Shown piece after piece: positions 1 to 8,988 of a stretch of DNA of 64,000 nt; position 1 is the stretch's first letter, and each line of letters opens with the position of its first letter. This DNA comes from Viridibacillus soli. GTDB lineage: Bacteria > Bacillota > Bacilli > Bacillales_A > Planococcaceae. Location: positions 36,570-100,569 of the forward strand of contig NZ_JAEOAH010000023.1 in NCBI RefSeq assembly GCF_016612995.1. The letters run 5' to 3'. Under the pieces are notes generated by a model that ran no database searches, was not told the origin of the DNA, and saw nothing but the letters and a program-made list of their open reading frames with translations. The position numbers and the translations under genes were made by a program.

Positions 1-832
1 TTAATTCACCGATTACTTCCTTACCTGTTTCATTCCATTTGATCATTCGATAGTGTGCATCATGATAGAAGCTAAACCAGTAGCTATTTTCTAATGCTTC
101 TTTCATTAACTTTTCCTTTGCAAAAATAGATGTCATTGGGTAGTCATCATACGCAAGTACCCATAGTGGATTTTGATGCGCATGTGTTGGCATTATGTCC
201 GCCATATGTAGAATCGTCTCACCATTTTGCGTTACCTTAATGATACTATGTCCATCACTATGACCACCTGTATGGATCATTTCAATACCAGGTAATACTT
301 CTAATTTGTCATTAAATGTCTCTACTTGATGTTGTACCTGCTCCCAATTTTCTTTCCAATACGTATTAGCTGAACGAATATTTGGTTCGCGTATTTCATT
401 CCATTCTGCTTGTGATACAAATATTTTAGCATTTGGGAAGGTTGGCACTAGCTCGTCCTGTTCCCATTTTGTTAACCCACAAGCATGGTCAAAGTGTAGA
501 TGGGTCATTAATATATAATCGATATCCTCAGTCAGTAACCCCATTGCTACTAAGCCATCATCGATAAATGATTGTTCTGTCACACCATAGTTTCTCAGCT
601 GTTTTTCAGTAAATTTATTGTTCCCAACACCTGTATCGATAAGTATATTCTTGCCTTGATACTGGATTAAAATTGGATCTGTTGAGGTTTCAATTTGGTT
701 GTTGTCATTGACAGGGTATTTGCGTGACCAAAGTGGCTTTGGCACTACCCCGAACATCGCTCCGCCATCTAAAAAAATGGTTCCCCCTTTGAGCCATGTG
801 AATGTCATGTCGTGAAATTTAAATTGATCCAT
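1..832 (-). CDS. ytnP: YtnP-like metallo-beta-lactamase-fold lactonase (3' end cut by window)
   Basis: Zinc hydrolase of the metallo-beta-lactamase fold, very close to B. subtilis YtnP, a lactonase reported to degrade N-acyl-homoserine-type signals. The frame stays open to base 1, so the C-terminus is outside the window. Visible motifs are the metal-binding [17 protein letters not shown], and the family-typical stretch [15 protein letters not shown]. The ATG at 832 follows a GGGGGA ribosome site about eight bases upstream. It lies upstream of and co-directional with trmB, the same neighbour as in B. subtilis. Family is certain; the true substrate is not shown by sequence. Confidence 0.88.
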   Translation of the reverse strand, partial: MDQFKFHDMTFTWLKGGTIFLDGGAMFGVVPKPLWSRKYPVNDNNQIETSTDPILIQYQGKNILIDTGVGNNKFTEKQLRNYGVTEQSFIDDGLVAMGLLTEDIDYILMTHLHFDHACGLTKWEQDELVPTFPNAKIFVSQAEWNEIREPNIRSANTYWKENWEQVQHQVETFNDKLEVLPGIEMIHTGGHSDGHSIIKVTQNGETILHMADIMPTHAHQNPLWVLAYDDYPMTSIFAKEKLMKEALENSYWFSFYHDAHYRMIKWNETGKEVIGEL

Positions 833-955
833 TTTCTTTTCCCCCTTGTTAAAAAAGCTAAAGACCTAAGCATTTCTATTTTTATATAAAAATGAATAAT
901 TCTTCATTTGCATTGTAACATGACCAAAAAGGTTGTTCTATTTTTTTGAACAAAT

Positions 956-992
956 AAAAAATGCAGTAGCTCACAATAAGCAACTGCACTTT
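956..992 (-). terminator. Rho-independent terminator after trmB
   Basis: Imperfect inverted repeat (ATGCAGT...ACTGCA) just downstream of the trmB stop; the minus-strand transcript then runs into a T stretch. Confidence 0.75.
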
Positions 993-1000
993 TAAATTTG

Positions 1001-1657
1001 TTATTTCTCTTCAGGTAATTGGAACTGAGCTTCTACGCGGTAAATTGGTTGACCTTTTGCAGAGAATTTCTCTTCGTATTCAGTCATAATATTATCCTCA
1101 GGCATTTCCACATGTAAATCTAGTGAGACATACTCAAGTTTCATACCATATTGTGACATACTAACTAAAGAATACTCAAATAGGCCACGGTTATCCGTTT
1201 TGAAGTGAATTTCACCGTGATCAGGTAAAATATTCTCATAAATTTTCAAGAAGCCTTCATGTGTTAATCTTCTTTTTGCATGGCGTGTTTTTGGCCATGG
1301 ATCAGAGAAGTTTAAATATACGCAATCCACATCCGTTTTCCCGAAAAATTCCTCTAAATCTGCACCGTTTACTTTTAATAAACGTAAGTTAGCTGGCTGA
1401 CCTGCAGCTTGTACTTTTTCAACTGCTTTTACGATGACACTATCGAAAAGTTCAATACCGATATAGTTAATCTCTGGATTAGCAAGCGCCATTCCTGTGA
1501 TAAATTGACCTTTACCTGTTCCTACTTCAATATGCAATGGATTGTCATTATTAAATACTTCATTCCATTTGCCTTTTTGCTCTTCAGGATTTGGAACGAC
1601 GATGTCTGGGTGACTTGCGATAAATTCTTCAGCCCATGGTTTATGTCGAAGTCTCAA
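1001..1657 (-). CDS. trmB: tRNA (guanine-N7)-methyltransferase TrmB
   Basis: Methylates guanosine 46 of tRNA using S-adenosylmethionine. The 218-residue length is normal for the family. The SAM-binding loop EVGTGKG is at residues 44-50, the catalytic [10 protein letters not shown] at 117-126 and the C-terminal [11 protein letters not shown] near 192. Translation starts at a TTG codon (1657) preceded by GAGG with normal spacing, and the N-terminus MRLRHKPWA matches the family start, so the rare start codon is well supported. The stop is followed by a terminator. Confidence 0.95.
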   Translation of the reverse strand: MRLRHKPWAEEFIASHPDIVVPNPEEQKGKWNEVFNNDNPLHIEVGTGKGQFITGMALANPEINYIGIELFDSVIVKAVEKVQAAGQPANLRLLKVNGADLEEFFGKTDVDCVYLNFSDPWPKTRHAKRRLTHEGFLKIYENILPDHGEIHFKTDNRGLFEYSLVSMSQYGMKLEYVSLDLHVEMPEDNIMTEYEEKFSAKGQPIYRVEAQFQLPEEK

Positions 1658-1723
1658 TTGCTTTCCTCATTTCTGTTATTTCGTATGTTCAACTTCTCAT
1701 TATTAAAGAAAGCCGTACATTCG

Positions 1724-2659
1724 TCAAGAAGTCTTTCTTGCTAGATGCCATGCATGATGCATAACACCGAAGTGAATACGCTGATTTTTTTCCGTAATAC
1801 CAGCAAATTCACCGTCTGTATGACCAATAACTTCACCGTGAATGTCCACTTCAAATGCCTCACCTGAATACTGTTGCACTGCTTTAATTCCCGTATGTTT
1901 GCCAAAAAACACTGTACTAAAAAGTAGCAATAATTTTAAACGTGAAATGTTATAAATAATCGTCAACTCAATGTTGTGATCACTTGGATTGGAGGAAGGC
2001 GAAATTTTCATTCCTCCACCAAAATATGGCTGATTACTTGCCACTACAAGCCAAACATTGTCATATACTTGTTCTTCCCCATTATGTATAACCTTAATCG
2101 AAAACGTTTTAAAACGATTCAAAGCCTTTAGTAAAAAAAAGACATATGTCAGTTTCCCTAAACGGAAAAAATTAAAATATCGCTTAAGCTTTGATTCATT
2201 TGAAATCTTGGATATATATGCATCGAAGCCGATTCCTGCATTATTAATATAATAAAGTGTCTCATCATTCTTTTGCAGAACACCTATATCCATCACTTTA
2301 GCATTACTATGTTGCTGGGTGAATCTGACTATTTCTGACGCTTCTGTAAATGTTTCATACCCTCGTCCAAAGTCATTGCCAGAGCCTGCACTGATTGCTC
2401 CGATATAAACTTCACCAGTAGTTATAACGCCTTGTACAACTTCATGAACAGTGCCATCCCCGCCAATTGCGATTAATAAATGCTTGTCAGAAAATTTCGT
2501 GGCAATGGTTGCATAGCGCTTAGCAATTTCGGTTGCATGGCCCGGATATTCTGTATACTCTAGTTTGTATGGTATTTGTAATGATTTTCTTAGATTCTTC
2601 CATTTTCGCTTAGCAGCACCATTTCCCGCCTTTTCATTAATGATAAAAACAACTTTCAC
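1724..2659 (-). CDS. Diacylglycerol-kinase-family lipid kinase (YtlR-like)
   Basis: Lipid kinase of the DAGK catalytic domain family, 311 residues. The nucleotide-binding GGDGT is at residues 66-70 and the SGNDFGR motif at 93-99. No signal peptide is seen, so it is probably cytosolic and membrane-associating. It starts with GTG at 2659, overlapping the stop of the upstream gene by four bases (GTGA), which indicates translational coupling. Synteny suggests the YtlR orthologue rather than the essential DgkB, but the lipid substrate cannot be read from sequence. Confidence 0.85.
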   Translation of the reverse strand: MKVVFIINEKAGNGAAKRKWKNLRKSLQIPYKLEYTEYPGHATEIAKRYATIATKFSDKHLLIAIGGDGTVHEVVQGVITTGEVYIGAISAGSGNDFGRGYETFTEASEIVRFTQQHSNAKVMDIGVLQKNDETLYYINNAGIGFDAYISKISNESKLKRYFNFFRLGKLTYVFFLLKALNRFKTFSIKVIHNGEEQVYDNVWLVVASNQPYFGGGMKISPSSNPSDHNIELTIIYNISRLKLLLLFSTVFFGKHTGIKAVQQYSGEAFEVDIHGEVIGHTDGEFAGITEKNQRIHFGVMHHAWHLARKTS

Positions 2660-3678
2660 TTATCGTTTTCTGCTTCCTTCATATCCCAATCCGTGCGATG
2701 GAATGATGTTGTTTGCACCGTGTTTAATAGGGTTTGGGCTGCTTTAAATTGCATATGCTTCATTGGTGAAGGATTTCTTTTCAATTGTGAAAACCATTCA
2801 GGAAATTTACGTTTATCAATAAAATTAACCCCATAAGTAGAACCAGGGTAATCGATATAACCGTTGCGGGATAGCACAATTTTATGAATCGGTATATCGA
2901 TTTGATCATGACTAAATAATTGTTTCAAAATAGATTCCATACGCTTTAAGCTAATTAATGGGCTTAATACTTTTTTATCTGTCTTACCAACCTTTTTAAG
3001 CCAAAAACGATCGCCACTACCGATAAATGCAGCTTGATCTTCCTCTTCTAGCACTTGAATACAAAGACAATCTGTCGGAGTTAGTAAAATAATCCCCATC
3101 TCAATCGGCGCTTTTTTCAATTGGAAAATAGGATAGTAAAATAATAAATAACTGTCAGGAAGATTTTGAGTTAATGCTCTTAATAATGAATCACGATGGT
3201 ATTTTGGATCAACATATGATTTTTCTCTTAAAGTGGAACTAGCCCATTTCAATTGAAAATGGAATAGTTGATCGATATACATACGCTTTAATTCTTCCAT
3301 AGATTGAGGGTGATATAAAATATTCGGCTCAAAATCCAGTGTCGATAATTCCTCAGGTATGTCATCCCCATCCATTTCTTTATGATGCGGAATTCCTTCT
3401 TGCCATTCGTCATCCTGCTCATGCTCTTGTTCCCAAGGCTGTTCTTTCTTTTTGCGCGAGAATGAAAACATTTTTTTAAAAAAATGATTACGCGATTTTT
3501 CTTCAACTTCCTCAGTCTCATTCTCATGCTTCCAATGTGATAAGTCCTCACCAGATTCCCATTCTTTTTTCATACGCTCCCATTGCATTAGTTTCAATCG
3601 TACAAATTGGGTTGGATAGCGTTTTAAATCGATTTGATAGCGTGAAGTATAATCTTGTAGCTTAACTAGTTGTGCCAT
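2656..3678 (-). CDS. NERD-like/YtlQ-like protein of unknown function
   Basis: Protein of 340 residues. The N-terminus MAQLVKLQDY and general layout recall B. subtilis YtlQ, often annotated as nuclease-related (NERD) domain. An acidic and lysine-rich low-complexity stretch (about residues 45-110) separates the N-terminus from a folded C-terminal part. I chose the ATG at 3678 because GGGAGG lies ten bases upstream; a longer frame to 3711 has no ribosome site. It overlaps the following lipid-kinase gene by four bases. The NERD assignment is weak and nuclease activity is not established. Confidence 0.7.
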   Translation of the reverse strand: MAQLVKLQDYTSRYQIDLKRYPTQFVRLKLMQWERMKKEWESGEDLSHWKHENETEEVEEKSRNHFFKKMFSFSRKKKEQPWEQEHEQDDEWQEGIPHHKEMDGDDIPEELSTLDFEPNILYHPQSMEELKRMYIDQLFHFQLKWASSTLREKSYVDPKYHRDSLLRALTQNLPDSYLLFYYPIFQLKKAPIEMGIILLTPTDCLCIQVLEEEDQAAFIGSGDRFWLKKVGKTDKKVLSPLISLKRMESILKQLFSHDQIDIPIHKIVLSRNGYIDYPGSTYGVNFIDKRKFPEWFSQLKRNPSPMKHMQFKAAQTLLNTVQTTSFHRTDWDMKEAENDK

Positions 3679-3761
3679 TCTATGCGTACCTCCCAAATTT
3701 ATTTCGTTCAAAAGTAGGATTATCTTTACTGCTTTATGTCTTTATTCTACATGAGGATAGC

Positions 3762-3799
3762 AAAAAAAAATAGAGAAGGCATTTCTTTTGCCTACTCTA
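3762..3799 (-). terminator. Terminator after dat
   Basis: Stem AGAGTAGGCA/TGCCTTCTCT (one mismatch), followed on the minus strand by a run of nine T. It sits just downstream of the dat stop. Confidence 0.75.
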
Positions 3800-3816
3800 C
3801 CCCCTTATTTTGTAAA

Positions 3817-4668
3817 TTAAAAAGTCACTAGTTGTTGGATACGCGCTTCAAAAGCCGCTTGTAATTTTCTAGTCCACTCACCAGGTGTACCTTTACCTAT
3901 TTTATAATCATCAATTTGAATAATTGGTGTTACTTCTGCGCTTGTTGAAGACATAAAGAATTCATCCATCGCTACAGCTTGGTCTGTTGTAAATGATTCT
4001 TCTTTTACTGGCAAGCCAATTTCCACGCAAAGAGACATAATCACTCTTCTAGTAATACCATTTAAAATTAAATTAGTTGTTGGATGTGTGTAAAGCACAC
4101 CGTCTTTTATACCATAAAGATTTGATGATGAACCTTCCGTTACGATATCACCACGATGTTGGACAGCTTCAAAACAACCTGCTTGTTGAGCTGTTTCTTT
4201 TGCTAATACATTACCGAGCAAATTCAAACTTTTTATATCACAGCGTAACCAACGAATGTCTTCTACAAATTTAGCTTTTACACCTTGCTCAAAATGTTCG
4301 AATGGACGCTCCCCTGCCACTGTATAAGCGATAAAAACGGGTTCTGTAGCTGTTGTTGGAAAAGCGTGTGCTCGTGGTGAAGAGCCACGTGTAATTTGAA
4401 AATAGACATGGCCATCAACGATTTGATTATCTTCAATCAGATCATACAGCATTTTATGGAGAACATCCTTCGTATATGGGATAACTAGTTTAATTTTATC
4501 CGCACTTTCATAAAAACGATCGATATGCTCTGTTACCGTAAACATTAAACTGCTATAAATTTTAATTACTTCATAAATTCCGTCACCAAATTGGTAGCCA
4601 CGGTCTTCTACAGAAAGATGAATTTCTTCCTCTTTTACTAAACGATCATTCCAAAGTATTGTTGTCAT
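3817..4668 (-). CDS. dat: D-alanine aminotransferase
   Basis: PLP-dependent fold-type IV aminotransferase that interconverts D-alanine plus 2-oxoglutarate and pyruvate plus D-glutamate, supplying D-amino acids for the wall. The 283-residue length matches Bacillus enzymes. The Schiff-base lysine is probably K146 in RCDIKSLNLL; other family blocks are EDRGYQFGDGIYEV (21-34), VTEGSSSNLYGI and LILNGITRR. Branched-chain transaminases share the fold, but the N-terminal and RGSSPR segments favour the D-amino-acid subgroup. Monocistronic, with its own terminator. Confidence 0.92.
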   Translation of the reverse strand: MTTILWNDRLVKEEEIHLSVEDRGYQFGDGIYEVIKIYSSLMFTVTEHIDRFYESADKIKLVIPYTKDVLHKMLYDLIEDNQIVDGHVYFQITRGSSPRAHAFPTTATEPVFIAYTVAGERPFEHFEQGVKAKFVEDIRWLRCDIKSLNLLGNVLAKETAQQAGCFEAVQHRGDIVTEGSSSNLYGIKDGVLYTHPTTNLILNGITRRVIMSLCVEIGLPVKEESFTTDQAVAMDEFFMSSTSAEVTPIIQIDDYKIGKGTPGEWTRKLQAAFEARIQQLVTF

Positions 4669-4742
4669 TCAAGCATCTCCTTATGTTGTTTCTATGCATT
4701 TGCTGCTCTTAGTTATATGCATCATTATTATCATAATAATCA

Positions 4743-4782
4743 CAAAAGTGCAATGAATACGTACGCTTCATTGCACTTTTTT
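4743..4782 (-). terminator. Bidirectional terminator
   Basis: Long perfect stem AAGTGCAATGAA/TTCATTGCACTT with T runs on both strands, downstream of the minus-strand gene ending at 4803. Confidence 0.85.
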
Positions 4783-4802
4783 ACATCGGAACCGAGCGAC
4801 TT

Positions 4803-6029
4803 TTAATACTCAGTAATATATATTTTCTCAGGCTTTAAGAGATTTTGGAATGCCTCATTCGATATGCGGATGAAGAATTCTTTCATATTATGCCCTTTAT
4901 TCATTTCTAATGCTTTTTTATTTTTTTCACTTAAGTCATTAAAAATTGGTTCATAATCTTCGCCAGTACCATTATTTTGCCAAACCATAAATTGCATTGG
5001 ACGGTTCACATTAGTAAATACATTATTTTGAAAAGTTGGATTAACCGCACCGCTAGCTAAAATGCCACGTAAACTTACTTTACCATCATTTATATTTGTA
5101 AATGTGTTATTTTCAATGACTGAATTTGACCAGTTCATAACACGAATAGCATCCGAACGTGTATTGGAAATCTTATTATTTCGAATAATAATATGATCAT
5201 GGTATTTACCACCGGAATATTTATGTGTACCTATTGCTCGATCAACCTTATTGAATGTATTGTTTTCCATTCGAACATTAAAGTTTGGTTGTGCATCGAA
5301 TTTACTCCAAATTTGACTCCATCCACCTGTTGAAGCATCTGGTGTATCTATATTGATGGCTTCTTTATTGTACCCTTCATATTTTTTCGAACCATCAAAT
5401 GTACAATTTTCTACAACTACATTTTTGGAAGCATCTAATTCTATAAAGTGGCCTGAATACATATTTTTAAATGTGAGATTACTTATCTCCACATTTTGGT
5501 TATGACCCATAATAATTGAGATAGCACCTAGATCATACTTCATATCGATTGTTACTTGCCCTTCTCCAATCAATGAAATATTCTTTTCTCCATTAAATTT
5601 CCCGTATGCATCATCTTCTCTTGCTTTCGATGGGCGCACTAATTGGAATATTGATTTTGACGGCTTCATTTTAGATGTGCCGGTTTTTTTTCCTTTTATA
5701 ATTTTAACACCATCGTTAAATTCTATCGTAACGTTAGATGCTACATACAAAGCATTTGTAATCGTATATGTACCCTTCTCCAAGATAAGCTTACCGCCAC
5801 CCGTTTTTTCTAACTTTTCGAGATATGATCGTAACATATAATATTGCTCTGTATAATCGTTATATGTAGAATAATTCATCAGATTCTTATTGAGAGGCTC
5901 TGATGAAGGTGAAACCGTGTAGACAGGTTTTTCAGTTGCATCCGCTGTCGTAGATGTTATGTATGTTAGTAAACTAAAGAATAGAACTGTTGCTACGATT
6001 AAAAGACTGTTTTTTCTCAAATTAGACAT
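4803..6029 (-). CDS. Secreted right-handed parallel beta-helix protein
   Basis: Protein of 408 residues with an N-terminal signal sequence (hydrophobic core about residues 8-24, likely cleavage after TADA) and a repeated beta-helix of the pectate-lyase/polysaccharide-lyase type. The recurring asparagine ladder is visible as IEFNDGV, NVEISNLTFKNM, VVVENCTFDGS, VRMENNTFNKV, IIIRNNKI and SVIENNTFTNI. The start at 6029 has AAAGGAG eleven bases upstream; the longer frame to 6083 lacks a ribosome site. It stands alone between dat and pepV. The fold points to binding or cleaving an extracellular polysaccharide, but I see no diagnostic catalytic motif. Confidence 0.8.
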   Translation of the reverse strand: MSNLRKNSLLIVATVLFFSLLTYITSTTADATEKPVYTVSPSSEPLNKNLMNYSTYNDYTEQYYMLRSYLEKLEKTGGGKLILEKGTYTITNALYVASNVTIEFNDGVKIIKGKKTGTSKMKPSKSIFQLVRPSKAREDDAYGKFNGEKNISLIGEGQVTIDMKYDLGAISIIMGHNQNVEISNLTFKNMYSGHFIELDASKNVVVENCTFDGSKKYEGYNKEAINIDTPDASTGGWSQIWSKFDAQPNFNVRMENNTFNKVDRAIGTHKYSGGKYHDHIIIRNNKISNTRSDAIRVMNWSNSVIENNTFTNINDGKVSLRGILASGAVNPTFQNNVFTNVNRPMQFMVWQNNGTGEDYEPIFNDLSEKNKKALEMNKGHNMKEFFIRISNEAFQNLLKPEKIYITEY

Positions 6030-6068
6030 TGATTTAATAGCTCCTTTTATCTTAAAAGTAATATTCAA

Positions 6069-6101
6069 CAAACCCCCATCCAAATAATTGAAAGGGGGTT
6101 A
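6069..6101 (-). terminator. Probable terminator after pepV
   Basis: Stem AACCCCC/GGGGGTT lies 45 bases past the pepV stop. The T run on the minus strand is short. Confidence 0.5.
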
Positions 6102-6145
6102 ATAATTAGTCTACTATATTTTCCCGCTTCAAAAAAGGTAAAAAT

Positions 6146-7537
6146 TTATTTTGTTGCTAATTCAACGATAGCATCTGCATAAATGGCAGCTGCTTTTACT
6201 AAGTTTTCAACTACTACAAACTCATCCGCTTGGTGGGCGATATCTGGTTCACCAGGGAATAACATACCGAATGCCACACCTGTTTTTAATTCACGGGCAT
6301 ATGTGCCACCACCGATTGATAATAATTCAGCTTTTTCTCCGGTATTGCGTTCATAAACTTTAAACAACTTTTGAATTAGCTCTTCTTTTTCATCTACATA
6401 ATGCGGCTCAGAGTTTTCTGGGATATCTAAAGCAAATCCAGCTTTTGCAAGGTTTTCTTGAACTGCTGTTATTTTCTCATCATATGGATATGTGACAGAA
6501 TAGCGCATACTTACTTGCACTTCCCCACCTTTACCCGCAGTAAATTCTATAACTCCCGCATTGAAGGTTGTGTCACCCGACATATCATCATTAAAAGCCA
6601 GTCCTAATGCATGACCACGCGTTTCTTCGCCAAAGGCTGTTACTAGAAATTGAACAAATTCTTTCGACTGGGGTGATGTTAATACAGTGTTCAAAAATGC
6701 CGCTAATTTAACTGCTGCATTGACACCTGCATCTGGCTCCATTGCATGTGCAGATTTCCCTTTAACAGAAACAGTGAAGACATCTCCTGCTTTTTCAATC
6801 ACACCTTGTAAATTCTCATTTTGTAAATACGCATGGAATGCTAATTCAAAATCAGCTGACACATTTTGAATCATTGCTTCGGCAAAATCAGGTACCATAT
6901 TCGTACGGCGTCCTGCTTTTAAAGAAATTAATTGTTCGTTTTTAGACGATTTTTGCTGCTGGCTAAATACTAATACAGCAATCCCTTTTTCTGCATTAAT
7001 AATTGGAAAATCAGCATCTGGTGCAAACCCTAATGTTGGCATTTCTTCTTTTTCAAAATAACGATTTACACAACGGAATCCTGTTTCTTCATCAGAACCA
7101 ATGATTAATCGAACACGGCGATCTAATTGGATCCCCGCATCTTTTACCATTTTCATCGCCAGCCAAGCAGCCATTGTTGGTCCTTTATCATCAATTGCTC
7201 CGCGTCCAAATAATTTACCATCTTCCACAGCGCCACCAAATGGCGGATGTACCCAATCACTACCCGCAGGCACAACATCTACGTGACAAAGGATTCCAAC
7301 TAATTCTTCACCAGAGCCCATTTCAATATGACCAGCCATATTGTCGATATTTTTTGTAACTAAGCCTTGATCTTCACCTTTTTGTAACAACCATTTCATC
7401 GCTTTTAATGGTCCCACTCCAAATGGTGCATCTTCAGAAATAGTTGCTTCATCTAAAACACTTTCTATTTGCACTAATTCCTGTAGCTCTTTTATTAATT
7501 CATCTTGTCGTGCTTCAGCTTGTTTTAACCAGTTCAT
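6146..7537 (-). CDS. pepV: Dipeptidase PepV (M20 family)
   Basis: Cytosolic zinc dipeptidase (Xaa-His/beta-Ala-Xaa type) of peptidase family M20, 463 residues. Candidate metal and catalytic residues are H85 and D87 in ILCHVDVV, D117 in GRGAIDDKGP, E150-E151 in GSDEETG and D174 in APDAD; the C-terminal histidine lies in EPDIAHQADE. The lid domain fills the middle. The ATG at 7537 is preceded by a GGGAGG site. It is transcribed alone, convergent with nothing and divergent from ytzE. Confidence 0.94.
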   Translation of the reverse strand: MNWLKQAEARQDELIKELQELVQIESVLDEATISEDAPFGVGPLKAMKWLLQKGEDQGLVTKNIDNMAGHIEMGSGEELVGILCHVDVVPAGSDWVHPPFGGAVEDGKLFGRGAIDDKGPTMAAWLAMKMVKDAGIQLDRRVRLIIGSDEETGFRCVNRYFEKEEMPTLGFAPDADFPIINAEKGIAVLVFSQQQKSSKNEQLISLKAGRRTNMVPDFAEAMIQNVSADFELAFHAYLQNENLQGVIEKAGDVFTVSVKGKSAHAMEPDAGVNAAVKLAAFLNTVLTSPQSKEFVQFLVTAFGEETRGHALGLAFNDDMSGDTTFNAGVIEFTAGKGGEVQVSMRYSVTYPYDEKITAVQENLAKAGFALDIPENSEPHYVDEKEELIQKLFKVYERNTGEKAELLSIGGGTYARELKTGVAFGMLFPGEPDIAHQADEFVVVENLVKAAAIYADAIVELATK

Positions 7538-7730
7538 TTAAATTCCTCCCTACACTTCTTGAGTCTATTTTACACCTTACTCGTTCTACGAAGATAGAAA
7601 TAACATACCGTTTAACAAAACACGAACATTTTACCAATAGACCCATTAAATAATTCGTTAATAACTATGAACATCCTGTTACAACTTTGTAAATGTAAAC
7701 AAAATGATGGAAAAGTACAACGTTTTTCGC

Positions 7731-7736
7731 TATAAT
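7731..7736 (+). promoter_or_regulatory. Candidate -10 box for ytzE
   Basis: Exact TATAAT about 145 bases before ytzE; no good -35 box at the expected distance. Assigned by eye. Confidence 0.35.
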
Positions 7737-7782
7737 TGAATTGTCAGATAATCATATTCTGACCAACAACTAAGAGAAGGGG

Positions 7783-7896
7783 ATGTCTAAGGCAAACGAA
7801 AACAAGCCTGAAATACCTCGCAAATATTGTCGTCCGCTAGTCTTTGCCATGAGAATTAAGATGAAGGAGTGGTTCAACCTTGAAACCAACTACTGA
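7783..7896 (+). CDS. Possible 37-residue upstream ORF overlapping ytzE start
   Basis: ATG frame that begins just after AGAAGGGG and reads MSKANENKPEIPRKYCRPLV onward, ending at TGA 7894-7896, seventeen bases inside ytzE. The ribosome site is unusually close to the ATG, so translation is doubtful. The peptide is basic and unlike anything I recognise. It could be a leader that couples to or controls ytzE, or chance. Confidence 0.25.
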   Translation: MSKANENKPEIPRKYCRPLVFAMRIKMKEWFNLETNY

Positions 7897-8101
7897 TCGG
7901 ATGCTCAATCGTATTAAAGATGTGTATATGTACATTCTTAGCAATGGGACTGTATCGACACAGGATTTAGTCGATGAATTCGGCATCACTCCTCGCACCA
8001 TTCAAAGAGATTTGAATGTGTTAGCCTTTAATGACTTGATAGAAAGCCCAAGTCGAGGTAACTGGACAACGACGCGTAAAAAAGTGAAAATGACATCTTA
8101 G
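7880..8101 (+). CDS. ytzE: DeoR-type HTH protein YtzE
   Basis: Small DNA-binding protein of 73 residues that is essentially the N-terminal helix-turn-helix of a DeoR-family repressor without any sensor domain. The HTH covers about residues 22-55 (STQDLVDEFGITPRTIQRDL), followed by a short basic tail. It is nearly identical in layout to B. subtilis YtzE. It starts with TTG at 7880, preceded by AAGGAG at ten bases. The stretch between pepV and this gene holds its likely promoter and a possible upstream ORF. Target genes are unknown. Confidence 0.9.
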   Translation: MKPTTDRMLNRIKDVYMYILSNGTVSTQDLVDEFGITPRTIQRDLNVLAFNDLIESPSRGNWTTTRKKVKMTS

Positions 8102-8227
8102 AAAGATTCGACGAGTTTGATCTCACGCTTTTCGTTGAACACGACGTTTAACTAATTGCCTTAACTAGATTTAACATGCTGATGGTAAAACGTCCTCACA
8201 AATGAACTTCCATATTTATTAATATGT

Positions 8228-8269
8228 AAAAAAGAATGACCATGCTGCGTCGCTTGGTCATTCTTTTTG
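8228..8269. terminator. Bidirectional terminator between ytzE and ytzG
   Basis: Stem AAAAAGAATGACCA/TGGTCATTCTTTTT serves the converging ytzE and ytzG transcripts. Confidence 0.9.
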
Positions 8270-8271
8270 TT

Positions 8272-8979
8272 TTAAGATTTTAAGCTATTTAATTCTTCTT
8301 CCGTCAGCTCTCGGTACTCGCCAAGCGCTAACTCCTCATCTAACTGCAATGCGCCCATTGAAAGACGTTTTAAATACGTCACCTTTTTTCCAACAGATTC
8401 AAACATACGCTTTACTTGATGAAACTTCCCTTCAGAAATTGTCAATTCAATTTCAGAGGTAGGGCCTGCATTTAAAATGACTAACTCACCAGGCTTCGTC
8501 ATATAACCATCTTCTAACATCACACCTTTAGAAAATGCTTCAATATCCTCTGTCGTTACTTCTCCATCAATTTTTGCATAATAAACTTTAGGTACATGCT
8601 TTTTCGGTGACAATAAATTATGCGTCAATGTACCATCGTTTGTGATTAGCAGTAACCCTTCTGTATCTTTATCTAAACGACCTACAGGGAACGGTTCAAA
8701 ATGTGCATGAAATGGTTCTAACAAATCGATTACCGTTTGATCATGCAAATCTTCCGTTGCAGAAATGACGCCTGGTGGTTTGTGCATCATTAAATAAATG
8801 AATTCTTGATAATGCACGCGCTCTCCTAGTACGGATACATTTTGTTCAACGGGATCTACATGTTTTGAAACATCTTTTTCTACTACCCCATCGACCGTTA
8901 CTGCTTTCATTTTTAGAAGTTGCTTTACTTCTTTACGTGAGCCGTAGCCCATATTGGATAACAATTTATCTAAACGCAT
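8272..8979 (-). CDS. ytzG: 16S rRNA pseudouridine synthase (RsuA/YtzG type)
   Basis: Pseudouridine synthase of the RsuA/RluB group, 235 residues. An S4 RNA-binding domain occupies about residues 1-60 (MRLDKLLSNMGYGSRKEV) and the catalytic domain follows, with the nucleophilic aspartate D103 in VGRLDKDTEGLLL. It probably modifies small-subunit rRNA, by analogy with the family. It follows ytgP on the same strand with a nine-base gap, so the two are likely co-transcribed, and ends at a strong terminator. Confidence 0.92.
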   Translation of the reverse strand: MRLDKLLSNMGYGSRKEVKQLLKMKAVTVDGVVEKDVSKHVDPVEQNVSVLGERVHYQEFIYLMMHKPPGVISATEDLHDQTVIDLLEPFHAHFEPFPVGRLDKDTEGLLLITNDGTLTHNLLSPKKHVPKVYYAKIDGEVTTEDIEAFSKGVMLEDGYMTKPGELVILNAGPTSEIELTISEGKFHQVKRMFESVGKKVTYLKRLSMGALQLDEELALGEYRELTEEELNSLKS

Positions 8980-8988
8980 TTTTTCCTC

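Noticed and set aside
1409..1744. 111-codon plus-strand frame
   Set aside because: Antisense to trmB, aromatic-rich shadow composition.
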